Notes: a model not told the origin generated them from the sequence alone. Counted from the stretch's first letter, positions 46,335-57,917 are shown. The stretch: 64,000 nt of DNA from Linnemannia elongata (GCA_036320915.1 JAXBDG010000004.1:310001-374000); one strand, 5' to 3'. Translations and numbers: made by a program.

Positions 46335-48522
46335 TTATTCCCTCCGTCTCTTACCCTCCTGGGTAGAGGAAAGATCCAATCCCGACCTCTTCTTAGAATC
46401 TGCCTTATTGAAATCATCCAGTCCAAAGATATCAGCTTCCTTCTCGAATGCCACAGGCCCATCTCTCTGCATGTTACGACCACCTTCTGTGCCACGGAAA
46501 CCCTTCCCGCTAATTCCGGCACTACCGAAACGGTCGGATTCCAAGGCACGCGAGATATCGTCCTCGTTGCCAACATCATCACCGCCCTCGCCTCCGGACC
46601 GCTTGGGCCTGTAGACGCTGGATCCGGTGTGTGTGAACATGGGTTTGTCGTAAACGCTGTAGGCCTCGTCATCCTTGAATCCAGAGTTGAGTCCTGAGGA
46701 TTGACCAAACAGACGAGCGTCGTACATGCTGTCCTTGCTCTGTGTTGGTTTTGCCAATCCCAGTGCCACCTTTTCCGAGATATCTCTACCCTCCGCCCTA
46801 CAAGAAGAAAATAAAAGAAGGACAAAAAGACATTAGCAACTGGTGCCATAAAAGATGGACGATACTGACATTACAACTAAGTTGTTACGGAGCAAAATGT
46901 TACCTGGCCATGACCTTGGCTTTCTGCTCAGAACCCATACGCGACATGCGCAAGTCCTTCTCACGCTCCTGCTGCCTCTCCTTGCGGAGCGCATCACGCT
47001 CACGAGCCGCCTTCTGCTTCGCCTCATCATCATCTGAGTCCTCATCTGATCCAGATTCAGATCCAGAATCCTGCTTCCGAGCATTACCAGAGTCCTGTGC
47101 AGCAGCTCCTGAAGTCGACGAAGACACAATACCAGCTCTCTCATCACGAGCACGCTGAGCAAGGGCACGCAAGTTCTGCTCCTTGGACTCCTTCTCCTTC
47201 TGAGCAACCTTCTGCTGCATCAAAGCTCTCTGACGGACCTCATCCTGAGCATGGCGAGATGCCAGAGCCAAAGCCTCAGACAACTTTGCAAAGTTGTCGT
47301 TGATCTGAACATCTTGCAATCCACGTCCATCGGCCGCCAGACGCTTGTCCAGAGGAATAGTATAACCCTTGGCGTTCTTCCAGTTCGAGATACAGGGTGG
47401 GATGACCCAGTCAGCCTGCTCCTTGGCTGTGACTTTGCGAGGAGGGGAGTGAAGGACTGGGGGTGGAGGAGAAGGTGGGCCACGGGGCACCTTTTTGTGA
47501 TGATGTTTGGGAGGCTCCATGGGGTCAACAGGCATCTCGACCATCCTGATGACTCTTTGGTTGACTCCTTCGGCCGATGCTGATTGGTTGGCGGGTGTGT
47601 AGCGAATATATGTTGGTGCTCCAGGCTTGTTGTTCGATACCACACTCTTTGGTTGAGCAGCCGTAATCTTGGCTGAAAAAGATGATAATAAAAATATGGA
47701 CGAGCCGTTTCAGTATTTCAGTCTTGAAAAGTGGAGCATCAAGAACATCTCACATATGGCAAAGGCAAGACAACAAAGCAGGGATTACTTACACTTCGAG
47801 ATCTTCTCCAGCGCAGCCCTGGTGCGGTCTGCAGTCTCCTGAACTTCCTCCTCACTGGGACGGCTCAACGAGACGTCTCCGACATCAGCACGCTCATGCA
47901 ATGGTACCAAATCCTTGAACTGTGCCTGAACAATCTGATTTGATCCGTGTCCGCGCTTGGCGATAGCATCATATGCCACGTTTCCCTGAGCATCCACCTG
48001 CAACGCAATTGTCGATCCCGCCTTTGACGTTGACTATTGTGATTTTGATTCAGGACCATACAAAAAAGACTGTTGTTAGAACGATTACCATAGCAAGGTC
48101 GAGTGGCTAAGGAAGGGGCAAAGGAATGACGCTGGTTTAAAGATGTATGTGTGTGTTGCTCTTACCTTCTTCTTGCGTCCCATATCCAGAGGGTATTGAG
48201 CAGTGTGGCACTCTGGGTATGCGCCTCCATCACCAAAGTCTTCAGGCTTCTTGGGCTTCCATCCTGTGCGTTTGCCGTAAGGAGGGATGCGGACTGTGGG
48301 GGCGACCATGTTGCTGTATTGATGCTGCTGGTCGTATTCCTGAGCTGGATGCTGGTGCACCGGTGCTGGCAACAAACTGTTAGGGGAGAGTGAGGTTGTA
48401 ATGTTGATTGTAGGTGAGTGGGCTGAGTTGTTACTTTGATTCAATAGAGTAAAAAAAGCAGACTATGTGACAGGTTTGGTTTAGGATGTAAGGTAATATG
48501 CATACCCAGAGAGAGACGACAT
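46335..48522 (-). CDS. SNW1: SNW-domain spliceosome/transcription cofactor (SKIP/Prp45)
   Basis: Minus-strand exons 48522-48506 (17 nt), 48376-48166, 48033-47793, 47672-46904, 46797-46335; about 566 aa. Family landmarks in order: LLPAPVHQH start, PPYGKRTGW, EDFGDGGAYPE, HTAQYPLDMGRKKK, YDAIAKRGH, APTYIRYTP, RVIRMVEMPVDPMEPP, PRGPPSPP, the signature ISNWKNAKGYTIPLDKRLAA, and the charged helical tail. Full length for the family. SNW proteins sit in the activated spliceosome and act as transcription coregulators. The very short first exon was placed because it gives MSSLSG before LLPAP, as in relatives. Convergent with SNF5, stops 180 bases apart; divergent from the proteasome gene. Confidence 0.9.
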
Positions 48523-49032
48523 GGAAGGATTGTTTGAAGGATGAGGAAGGAAGGGTAAATGGGGAATCAATAAAGGGATTTTAGAAAGAGAGAAAGGACG
48601 GTGGACAAAGCGGTGATGTTGACAAAAGAGAAAGGGAAGGACAAAGAAAAAAGTGTGATTCGCACCTGAGATCTGTCCTGCGAAATTAATAATATATAAT
48701 ACAAAGATTTTGATGTCACCGGAGTATTCACAATCGCATGGGTAACAAGATTGAATCGACATGTCGAGAGGCACACACGCGTTCCTGGTACGCAAGCTGG
48801 GAGTCTCTCCTTCTGGTGGACTGGCAAATTGGAGGGAGTGAACAGGGTTGAAGGGTGTCTGTTCAGGCGTCGTACGTTTCTTTTTCTTTCTTTTTCTCGT
48901 TACTTTTCACCCTTCTCTTTCTCATCAACCAAACGCGTCCATCCCTTCTTTACTCCTCCTTCTTTGCACCTTCAGACTCTTTTCACACTCAACCACTCAC
49001 TCTATTTTTCACACTCAACACTTTCACACATA
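48523..49032. promoter_or_regulatory. Bidirectional promoter region (SNW1 / proteasome beta-1)
   Basis: 510 bases separate the two divergent start codons. The proteasome side has a CT-rich tract at 48870-48990 and CACTCAAC repeats just before the ATG; the SNW1 side is GA-rich on the plus strand (CT-rich in its own sense). No specific binding site can be named. Confidence 0.5.
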
Positions 49033-50211
49033 ATGTCTGGACTTAAGCCCGGCGAGGTCAATCTCGGTGTAAGCTACTCATTCACCTTCTCGTGGCGTTG
49101 ATGCCACACCATGCTATGCCCTCGGTCCAACAACTGTCAAGCCGTCATACTCAACAACACACACTTTCTTGAACTTAATAGACATCGATTATGGCAGTCG
49201 AGTTCGCGCATGGAGTCATTATTGGAGCCGACTCTCGCACCACCACAGGATCCTATATTGCTAACCGTGTCACAGACAAGCTGACCGAGGTCCACGATAC
49301 AATCTACTGCTGTCGATCAGGAAGTGCGGCCGATACCCAGGCCGTCGCCGATATCGTCCACTATTACCTCCAGATGTACTCGTACGTGTTTCTTTTCTGG
49401 GTAGATCTATTAGATCTGTCGCAATTAACCTCTTAAGAATGCGCAGATACTATCAACACGGCGCGCTGTGCGTTTCGAGGAACACTTGGTCAATGACAGG
49501 GAGTAACAGAGCATTGGATCCAGGCACTGTCATTAACCTTACTCAATACCCACTTTTATCACCCAATTCAACGATATGAAAATAGTGTGCAGAACGGAAA
49601 GCCCACGGTCCCATTGGCAGCATCATTGTTCCAGGAATTGTGCTATCAGAACAAGGACAACCTGAGCGCCGGAATCATTGTCGGCGGTTGGGACAAGGAG
49701 AACGGCGGCAGTGTCTGGAATGTCCCTCTTGGTGGATCCCTCCACCGTCAGCCCTTTGCTATTGGAGGAAGTGGTTCGACATACATCTACGGTTACTGTG
49801 ATGCCACCTACCGCGATGGCATGAACCAAGAGGAGTGCATCGAGTTTGTCAAGAACTGTACGTTTTTCTCTCTTACTTTTATTGCTCCTTGCATTTTGTT
49901 GTTCTGGCAAACACAATGGTCGTTTTACAAACAAGGATCTAACATCTCGTTTTGCGTCTACCGTTCATATAGCATTGGCACTGGCAATGTCGCGTGATGG
50001 CTCATCTGGAGGTGTCATTCGTATGGCCATTATCACAGAGAAGGGCGTTGAGAGAATCTTTGTTCCCGGTGACAAGCTCCCAGGTATGTTGTTGGATTCT
50101 ACACGCGCTTTTGGATATCAGTGTCTCACTTTTGTTTCCCTGTCCGTTTCGATACTAATCGTCTTTCACATTCGCGTCTGTCCTATGTTTCTAGTCCACT
50201 GGGAGGGTTAA
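49033..50211 (+). CDS. PRE3: 20S proteasome subunit beta-1 (caspase-like)
   Basis: Exons 49033-49068, 49182-49381, 49586-49857, 49973-50083, 50195-50211; about 211 aa. A 12-residue propeptide ([12 protein letters not shown]) ends in Gly before Thr13, which becomes the N-terminal nucleophile after self-cleavage: [20 protein letters not shown]. Then [54 protein letters not shown] and [18 protein letters not shown], all beta-1 landmarks (PSMB6/Pre3). Asp29 and the downstream Lys of the catalytic set (NRVTDKL) are visible. The five-codon last exon (VHWEG) gives the usual length. It acts in the central beta ring of the proteasome. Confidence 0.92.
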
Positions 50212-50645
50212 ATACAATCTTCAACAAACGCCAACAAACGACCATCCAATACAACACCAAACAACAAATCACCAGGATGATCTATATGGCGATCGGAGGA
50301 GGTTCGTCACAAGGAGCTGCTTTATCGACTTGAAGCCCCGATTATTCTCTTTGAAATAAAAACGTCAACACCATATTTGAAAGAAAACAAAAGAACAGGC
50401 GCGACGGATCAAGGATGGACACCAGCATGCGCGCCATGCACGGCAGTGTATGCACTATATCTATGCGATAGACATCGAATCCGTCCATTTTTCTTGTTTC
50501 TTTCCTTCCTGAAAATCCTTTTTTTTTAACATCTCGTTCGAACTACAGAAACCCTCTCATTTACAGCACAATGGAGACATGAAGGGGGGGGGGGGGGGAA
50601 GCTGGATGTTTGAGATTCAAGAATTGACAAAGTAACAAATATCCT

Positions 50646-50936
50646 TTACTTGTTTGTCTGTGCAATTTTCAGTCTGGCTTGGCCAGTTCTGGAGTGGAGA
50701 AATGAGGGAAGACTAGGAGAGGTGAGTGCGAAGGATGTTTGTTCACCATTGACTGTGACCGTCGGAAAGGGGCTCTCAGGCTCAGTGTCGTTGGAGTATG
50801 GGAAATAGCCCGTCAAGGTCTGCAAGGTCTTTGTCTGCTGGACAAACGTGTCTCTAGGAGTAAAAAACACCTCCGGCCGGAAGAAAGATGCCCAAGTCAT
50901 CAATGCCACATGACCGTAGAGCGGCGATTGCTGCAT
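50646..50936 (-). CDS. Unrecognised short coding-like fragment
   Basis: Open frame of about 97 codons from MQQSPLYGHVALMTWASFFR to a stop at 50646; amino acid composition looks protein-like, but I recognise no domain. AAATGCAG at its start could be the ATG or a splice acceptor. A LINE poly-A tail lies only about 85 bases upstream of it, so this may be the last exon of a gene cut by that insertion. Low confidence. Confidence 0.3.
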   Translation of the reverse strand: MQQSPLYGHVALMTWASFFRPEVFFTPRDTFVQQTKTLQTLTGYFPYSNDTEPESPFPTVTVNGEQTSFALTSPSLPSFLHSRTGQARLKIAQTNK

Positions 50937-51022
50937 TTCGAGTGATGTTTTGTTGTAACAACAGAAACAGGGAGAAAAAAAAAAGATGTGAACAAGGGTT
51001 GCGCGTTTAGGCACTAATGTTC

Positions 51023-52260
51023 TTTTTTTTTTTGGAACGTCAAAGTTTTAATCCGAAAACGGAAGTCTAAGTGTAGCTCATGCAGCACGGTATTCTACGT
51101 CGTTATAGCAAAGCAGAATAGATAAAGTGTACTGCGCAAAACCGAGGAAACACAATCCGTATTCTGCGCCAGGGGCACCTGCGCATACCTCCGGATGACC
51201 CTTGCTGCCCTTCGGGGGCGGTTCAAGGGGGAAAACTAGGTGTCTTCCGTCTCGAACTCTTTAACTGTCATCGCTCCTCTTTTTTCCGTAATATACATTC
51301 TCCTCCGGCCTAGTAAAGCCTCGATCACCGCTCGGTCGGCTACATGTGTATCATTCTGAACGCCAGGGCATCGTCCCTCCTCGTGCTCCGCCAGGGGCCG
51401 CCCGCACTCGCATTCATTCGCTCTGGGTTTCCGTCCATATATTTATTGCCATTGGAACCTTGGCCGCTCCTCCGGGGGTTTGTGCTTCCGTCTTTCCGTG
51501 ATACCCTGCTGTTTCTCCCATTCGACGGTTCTCTCGCATCGCGGTTTCTATATTTTTTCTCGGCCCTCCTTCTCGATGAACTTGCAAAATAATCGGCTGA
51601 CGTGTTCGGCAACGATTTTGGGCATCTCCTTCAAGACTTTGGCCCACTCAGTGGCAAGAGCCTTGGGTACGAGTCCTCTGAGTATGTGGCAGACTGTCCA
51701 ATTCTCATCGCCCGTGTATCCTTCGTTACGGTCCTCCGTGCTTGGCCATTGGACGATCCTCCTCAGCGCCGCTTTGCATGCTCTGACGCTCGTCGCTACC
51801 CACTTAATCTCCTTGGGCTCTGTTTCTCCCTCCTTCCTTCTCTTCTTCCTCTCTCTGTTGTAGTGTTTCGTGGCAGTCTCTCCCCAGAAGTCGATCCTCC
51901 CGAGTCCGTCCCTCCAGATCTGGTCGTGGGCCTCCTTGCTCTCTGGGCATAACCATACGTGCTCATTGTCCTCCGTCGTCGCATGACACTGTCGACACTG
52001 ATCGTTTTTGTACAGGTCTGGTCGTCGGGCATGAAGGGCGTCCATTGTTGGTAGCATGCCATGGATTTTCTTTATCCTGTGGCTGCGTAGTCGTGTGTCC
52101 TGCTGCGAACTGAAGAATGTGTGTACAGGTTTGTTGTTGTGGATAATAGCAAGAGTACCGAGCCAGTCTGTGCCTTCATAGTCCTGTATCGACCTCTTGT
52201 GCCTCTTGAGTGATCTCCATGTCTGGTGCCACCGTCTGGTTGTCTGCATCTTCAGGGCCT
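51023..52260 (-). mobile_element. LINE fragment, 3' part (reverse-transcriptase C-terminal region)
   Basis: Minus strand. The T-run 51023-51033 is its poly-A tail in the sense direction. The frame from about 52250 to 51548 ends a LINE polymerase protein: it carries a zf-RVT-like cluster CRQCHATTEDNEHVWLCPES and a long basic region. The frame shifts near 51560 into KYRNRDAREP and related sequence. No reverse-transcriptase core is present, so it is 5'-truncated, abutting a Tc1-like transposase at about 52255. Confidence 0.65.
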
Positions 52261-53320
52261 GTCTGGTATCGATCTCGAATGTAGTGTCCAGATCTCCTGC
52301 ACACGTTCCCAAAGGTCCTCCAGCTTCTTTGGTGGCTCTGCGTACCGATCCAGCTTAGGTTTCATATACGCCCAAACGTGTTCGATGATGTTGAGGTCGG
52401 GAGAGTTGGCAGGCCAGGGAAGGACAGTGATTTTCTCTTTCTCAAAGAGCTCCATCACTTTTTGTGCAGTATGTACTCGTGCATTGTCTTGTTGAAAGAT
52501 GAATGTTGCTTTTTCCATGCCCCAGAAATCGCGTAATTGCCGAACATAATCCTCGACAACAGTCAGGTAAGCATCTGAATCAACCCTCTCCTGCATCCAG
52601 CTGGCATCACCGACGCCAAAAAAAAGTGATGCAACCCCATAACATCATCCTCCCACCTCCATCTTGCAGTGTTGGTTGAATTTGATGAGGATGTGACTGC
52701 CGGTGTTCGCGTCTGCTGTGGTAGTAAGACCTGCCAAAGGATCCAAATCGACCTATCATCGTCTCATCGGAGAACATCACCTTCTTCCAGTCGTCCATCG
52801 TCCAATGAATGTGAGCGTTGGCGAATTTCAGCCTTTGAGCTCTTTGATCTCGGGTAAGATTAGGCCTTTTAGGTTGGGAGTATGTTCTCACACCCTCCTG
52901 AAGTAGATTCTGCTGGACTGTGTTGATGTGAATCGGCCTTTCTTATGTTGACTGGACGAATCGTTGCCCATCCTTATATGTTTTCAAGTCGCCTATGTCA
53001 TAATGGTGCATCAAAACCGATCTTGTCTTGGTCGAGATCGCCCTTAGTCTTCCTGGGTTTGGTGGTGGAGTGTTTTTTTTGTCTTTGTTCCTGATCCTTG
53101 CAACTGAAGATCTCGAGATGTTGAGTGATTGTGCAACTTTTCTAACTGATTTCCCTTGTTGAAGCTGCGATGTTGCACCAAGCACTTTTGTCGGTGGTAG
53201 GTGTTTAATGTTGAGGATGTTTTGAGTCGGAGATCGTTCTATCATGTAGAGGAAGGTGTATAAATGTGTTAAATATAAAAAAAAGGAAGGATGAATGCAA
53301 AAAAGGACGCGTTGTAACAA
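52252..53320 (-). pseudogene. Tc1/mariner-like transposase, inactivated
   Basis: Minus strand. N-terminal helix-turn-helix (SVRKVAQSLNISRSSVARIR) then a DDE catalytic domain: first Asp in MFSDETMIG, second in FQQDNARVHT, Glu in NSPDLNIIEHVW. The spacing second Asp to Glu is 34 residues, giving DD34E, the Tc1 type. It is dead: an in-frame TAA at 52943-52945 and a frameshift at a T-run near 52613 (plus-strand A-run) separate three open pieces. The C-terminal end meets the LINE fragment. Clear terminal inverted repeats were not found by eye. Confidence 0.8.
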
Positions 53321-54246
53321 GTAGAATGATTAGAAGTGACTCTTCCATAAACTGTGTCAGAGTTCCAATCTGAAAAGGTTACACTAACCTTTGACGCCAC
53401 CAACATTTCTAGACTTTTCTTCCCTTGGATTACTTATCAAAGCTACGCCTCTTAGAAACCTCTAGAAACCCAACACAACAACTATCTAGCATTAACTCAC
53501 GTATAAATGCCCTAACAACACCTAGATAGCTCTTGAGTTCACAACTCACCTTTATTAAATGTTTATTTAAAAACACTAGGCTCTCTCCCTCGTTCACCTC
53601 TTCACTTGTTCGCTCGCCTCTTATTCCCTCACAAGCACCCACACGTACCTTCGTCTTGTTGCAAACTGCCTCAATGAATTGCATGGTTTCTATACGATGG
53701 CGTTGTTGATTGGTCAGAGTAATTTTTTTTCTACGGCATACACCAAAAGAGAAGAATGAAGGGAAGCTACTTGGGCTGATTGAGAATGGATGGATGAGAA
53801 GACGAAAGAAAAAAGCTCATTCATGTCAGAAGTCAAATTCATTGGATCCATTAACGTAATGACTGTAGATTATGGCTGATTTCTTGTTCTTGTAAACGTC
53901 AGAAAAGTGTCGTTTAAGCGGGGGGCACTGTACCGGTACTGTACATTTGGCAACATTCACACTGTTAAGTCATTCAGGAACAACATCTCTTCCAAGTTTG
54001 TAGTTCAATGCTCCCAATACGGATTGTACGGAGGTCCTAGAGAGAGCAATGCGATGCAAATAAATCCTCATTGAAATCAGCACAAAATACGTACAAATCT
54101 TCACTTTGAGCTACCAAAAATGCGGACTTTTCCGCATGTCCGAAAGCCTTCTGGGGCACTGCAGTCTTTACTTTCATTCATTCACTCCATTTCTAAGCCT
54201 GCAACCTCCCAGCCTTATCCTCAACTTGGGAGGCTCTGGAACGAGC
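53321..54246. other. Intergenic, nothing recognised
   Basis: AT-rich sequence with short open frames only. 53430-53680 has a minus-strand frame of 84 codons without motif. I see no gene or repeat structure here. Confidence 0.4.
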
Positions 54247-55027
54247 CTTCATGCGCATGTCCTTGAGCCCGATTAGCGAGAGCCTGCGCTCTGGTTGCAC
54301 CTATTTCTGGGTAGCCAATCTAATATTTTGCCTCATGCACATGTCCATGAGTGTAACAGCAGCAGACAAGGAAATAACAGTGGACAAGGGAGGGTTAGAG
54401 AGACAGTGGATAGGAGACAAGGCAGTGAAGACAAGAGGAGCTGAGAAAAGGATACTGTATTAAAGTGGCCAAAATGGGATCTATATATACTAGTCTAAGA
54501 GGGAGTGGCGGATGGGACGTAATGAAGGTTGTTGTTGATGGTGATGATGGTTCGGAAGAGGGTTTCGAGAGTGTAGGGACAAAGGAAGGAGGGAGTGTGT
54601 GTGAGCCGGGAGGGGATGCCGAGGGTGCGGTGATGGAGGAGGAAGGAGAGGGAGGAGAGGAAAGGTCAGAGAAGGAGGTGAGGGGGGTAGGGGGGTGGTG
54701 GTGGTGGTGGTGGGCGTGTTGGAAGGAAGGATCCTGTCGCATTGAGCCCGATTAGCGAGAGCCTGCGCCCTAGTTGCATCTACTTCTGGGTATTGTGCCT
54801 TTCAACCAAAATGAGTAAAAAAAATAACCACTAATCCAGCTGTGAGCCGGGGTTTGCATTGGTGTGGAACAAAAATGTTGTCTTGAATAGCTGGCTGGTC
54901 GGGGTTTAGTGGCCAAAACAAAATATTTTATGTGAAATGCCCAATAGCCAATCCAATATCTTGCCTTCATGCGCATGTCCTTGAGCCCAATTATCGAGAG
55001 CCTGCGCTGTCAATCCAATATCTTGCC
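54247..55027. repeat. Three copies of a short GAGAGCCTGCG-type repeat
   Basis: Sequence around TTGAGCCCGATTAGCGAGAG occurs at 54247-54336, 54742-54793 and 54963-55008, with the neighbouring CAATCCAATATCTTGCC phrase at about 54950 and 55010. The copies flank a GA/GT-rich stretch (54570-54715) and a MITE-like element, suggesting nested insertion into an older repeat. Confidence 0.65.
54787..54942 (+). repeat. MITE-like element, copy 1
   Basis: About 155 bases homologous to 59236-59376 in the same orientation, from GCCTTTCAACCAAAATGAGT to TGTGAAATGC. Near both ends CCACTAA occurs in opposite orientation, an imperfect terminal symmetry. No coding content. Confidence 0.6.
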
Positions 55028-55172
55028 CAGTTTTACCTCATGCTAACTTTTTTTGTCTTTATTAATCCCCCCTGTCTGCCCATTTTCCCATGTTTTTTTA
55101 CTTTTTTACATTTTTTTTTTCATCCCACTGTTCACACCCCTCACCAAAAAAAAAAATCACACTAAACCCGAT

Positions 55173-56173
55173 ATGGTCAAATATTTAGTTTCCATTACTC
55201 TCCTAGCAACGGTCCTTGCTACCGTTCAAGCCCAATTAAAAGGTTACCCACCCAGCGACAAGGTCCCTGATGTCAAATCAGCTCAGGTCAAGGCATGGCT
55301 CAAGGAGGTTGATCTCAGTGGTGCACCCAAGATCCCCATCGCTAAGGGAAGACCAGGAGATGCTCCCAAGTGCAATAAGCGCCAGCTTCCTAATGAGTAT
55401 GTCGCCTTTTTTTAGATGGTTAATTTTTGGAGTTATCGGCAGTCATCTAACCACTCATGTCTTTTCCTATACATCCTCTCAGGTGCCACTGGACTTGCTT
55501 CGACTGTGCAGCCGACGACATCACCTTCTGCCCACGTGCCAACACTTGGGGCTTGACTTTTGACGATGGTCCTACAGCCGCCACACCTGCTTTGTTGGAC
55601 TACCTCAAGTCTAAACAACTTAATGCGACCTTTTTCCTGATCGGCTCCAACGTTGCTGATCTCCCCCAGCATGTCAAGCGCGAGGTTGCTGAGGGTCATC
55701 ATTTGGCCTCTCACACCTGGTCACACACTGCATTGACCACTCTCACTAACGAGCAGATCGTTGCTGAGATGAAGTGGACTGAAAAGGCCGTCCTCGAAGC
55801 CACTGGCCTCCGTCTCAAGTACATGCGCCCTCCCTTCGGAGACATCAACAACCGCGTTCGTTACGTGTTGAAGAAGTTGGGATATCTTGTTGTTGACTGG
55901 ACTGGTGATGAATTTGACACCAACGACTGGGACCCAGAATTGTCAGATTCTAAAAAGATTGCTTTGATGACCAAGAGTCTGAACAAGTACGCAGCTGGCA
56001 AGAGAACTAAAGGGTTCTATATGCTGGAGCATGATCAATCAGCAAGCACTGTCAAGTTGGCACCAAAGTTGTTGCCATTGGGCATTGCAAGAAACATTAC
56101 ATTTGCAAATGTCCCAGTTTGCCAGGGTGATAGTCAACCATACCAGGCAGTTGTGAAAGCACCTGTTGTGTAG
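55173..56173 (+). CDS. Secreted chitin deacetylase 2
   Basis: Exons 55173-55396 and 55483-56173; about 304 aa. Signal peptide MVKYLVSITLLATVLATVQA with cleavage after Ala20. NodB domain complete: motif 1 LTFDDGPTAATP (D102, D103), motif 2 HTWSH, motif 3 RPPFGDINNRVR, motif 4 VDWTGDEFD, and motif 5 MLEHD with the catalytic His that deacetylase 1 lacks. A Cys-rich start (CHWTCFDCAADDITFCP) probably forms disulfides. No C-terminal hydrophobic tail, so soluble or wall-bound rather than GPI-anchored. CE4 enzymes convert chitin to chitosan outside the cell. The ATG at 55173 follows an A-run and is the only one giving the signal peptide. Confidence 0.9.
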
Positions 56174-56399
56174 ACTACGATTCCAAATTTCGGCCATGTC
56201 CAGGCTCATGCCCGACCATGTCCCCTTGTGTCCACCAGTGGAGTTCCCTTAACGATCCAATAAAATTGCAGGCTCTGAGCCTTGCCTTTCTCTTTTTCAT
56301 ACTTTATGCTCTTTCCCATACTCTCTTTCACATATTATACCATAGCCATACCATATCATACCCATATCAATACTCAAAATAAACTATAGTCAATGCCAT

Positions 56400-56650
56400 G
56401 ATTTATAAGCAACATAGCGAGCAAGACTCAAGCGAAACTCGAGCAAAATCCGAGCAAAACACGAGCGAGCGAGCAAGACTCGAGCAACATAGCGAGCGAA
56501 ACTCGAGCGAAACTCGAGCAAAACATGAGCGAGCGAGCAAGACTCAAGCGAAACTCGAGCAAAATTCGAGCAAAACATGAACGATCGAGCAAGCACCGAG
56601 CGAAAAGTGAGCAAATATTAGGTCAAACGAGTGAGCAACACGTGATTTAC
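56400..56650 (+). repeat. Imperfect minisatellite (GAGCGAAACTC / GAGCAAAAC units)
   Basis: About 20 units of 10-14 bases, variants of ACTCGAGCAAA and GAGCGAGCAAG. Gives an open frame by chance because units lack stops; not a gene. Confidence 0.8.
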
Positions 56651-57183
56651 TACTCACGAGCAAGCAAACAAAATATTTGTGGTCGGTTTGTTCGCCGCTT
56701 GTGCTCGCTCATTGCTCGATTTTTTTCTGCTCACAAGAGATCCAAGGTACACAGCCCTAACGTATACTGAGACTTTGAAGGACAGAAGTCGTCGTTTGGT
56801 TAGGTGGTAGCTGGGTATAGCCGAGTGAATCCTCCCCAACCAAGTGGTTGGAGTGACACCGAACAACTCCTACGCCAAACGTCATGAGAGGAGTCGGTAG
56901 TGTGGTTGATTCCACTAAAACCTCTACTGCAGCCCCTGCCATACCATTAGGCGTCTGCTACTAGGAAATTTCTCCTTGTTTATTTTTTACTAAACTTGGC
57001 ACAATAACCAATTGATCCATCAATGTTGCAACACACGCGCACAACAGTCAGACTTGGTGGAACGAGTTGTGCGACATATGTCACTAAAACTGCCGCGAAC
57101 GGCGATGAGTTTACCCTGCAGATCCTACTTGCAGCACTGGCATACAAAGGTTCTTTGACTGCCTGGTAGTCGTACAGGAGCGT

Positions 57184-57260
57184 GGGGGCGGCAGGATTCG
57201 AGCCTACAACCTTTTGGTTACCCCTCAGTATTGCATACCAGTTGGTTACTTAGCGCCCCC
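57184..57260 (-). other. tRNA-like sequence (degenerate)
   Basis: On the minus strand the 5' seven bases GGGGGCG (57260-57254) pair perfectly with the 3' CGCCCCC (57190-57184). Just inside lies a five-pair T stem around the seven-base loop CTCGAAT (GTAGG/CCTGC), and a D-loop-like AACTGGTA. A standard five-pair anticodon stem with seven-base loop cannot be drawn, so it is more likely a tRNA pseudogene or a tRNA-derived SINE head than a working tRNA. (GATA)n and A/G-rich simple repeats lie directly upstream in its sense. Confidence 0.45.
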
Positions 57261-57279
57261 ATCTATCTATTTATCTATC

Positions 57280-57310
<31 letters not shown>

Positions 57311-57384
57311 TTTTTTACTCTTTTTTTTTTTTTCTTTTTTTTTCTTTTCTTTTCTTTTCTTTTCTTTTCTTTTCTTTTCTTTTC

Positions 57385-57440
<56 letters not shown>
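57261..57440 (+). repeat. Compound microsatellite (ATCT)n, (TTTTC)n, poly-T
   Basis: (TCTA)n with interruptions at 57262-57312, T-rich 57313-57342, (TTTTC)n at about 57343-57405, then about 35 T to 57440. Slippage-prone; no gene. Confidence 0.95.
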
Positions 57441-57441
<1 letters not shown>

Positions 57442-57518
57442 GCCTCCACCAGTGAGCAAGTACCTGTCGGTGGTTATTTTCTGAGTACCCCTTAAGCGAG
57501 ACGCATTCAGAATGATAA

Positions 57519-57888
57519 TGTTACTCAGGGGAGAGGTCCTGGCCAGAGTGATAGGACCGCTGTTAAGTCCTCAATTGGTACGGGGGGGATGGAGGGGTTG
57601 TGGTAGCGTAGTAATAGTGGGATCCTAAAATAATACACGACTGCAGGGCGCCAACGAGACTCTTGTCAATTCTGCTCTGGTGTAAAAGGACCTTGTATTA
57701 ATAATATTGATGGGGGAAGGGTTAAGTACCTGCAGGGCGCCAACGAGACTCTTGTCAATTCTGCTCTGGTGTAAAAGGACAAGGAGCAGATGAAAGAGCT
57801 CGGCGCACTACTAATACTAGTCTGCTAGGAATGACTGCTAATCTAAAGCCTCGCCACCACTGCCTAGCCACCACATCTTTTTGTAACA
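57519..57888 (-). mobile_element. Solo LTR of Ty3/gypsy element
   Basis: 370 bases with perfect TGTTAC..GTAACA ends, the same length and nearly the same sequence as the LTR at 62888-63257. It is flanked by ATAA on both sides (57515-57518 and 57889-57892), a candidate target-site duplication. No internal element sequence adjoins it, so it is a solo LTR. It contains two copies of a 51-base block (CTGCAGGGCGCCAACGAGAC..) about 40 bases apart. Confidence 0.85.
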
Positions 57889-57917
57889 ATAAAAGAGAGA
57901 TGTTGTTCTTTCGAACA

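Noticed and set aside
49382..49585. Extra proteasome exon around ATACTATCAACACGGCG
   Set aside because: Joining 49381 directly to 49586 gives the expected YLQMYSVQNGKP; the extra piece breaks the frame and the family pattern.
56398..56770. Open frames of 60-81 codons rich in Arg/Glu/Ser
   Set aside because: Stop-free because of the minisatellite unit; no protein evidence.
57214..57495. Hydrophobic Tyr/Leu/Phe-rich membrane-like peptide
   Set aside because: Translation of (ATCT)n, (TTTTC)n and poly-T.
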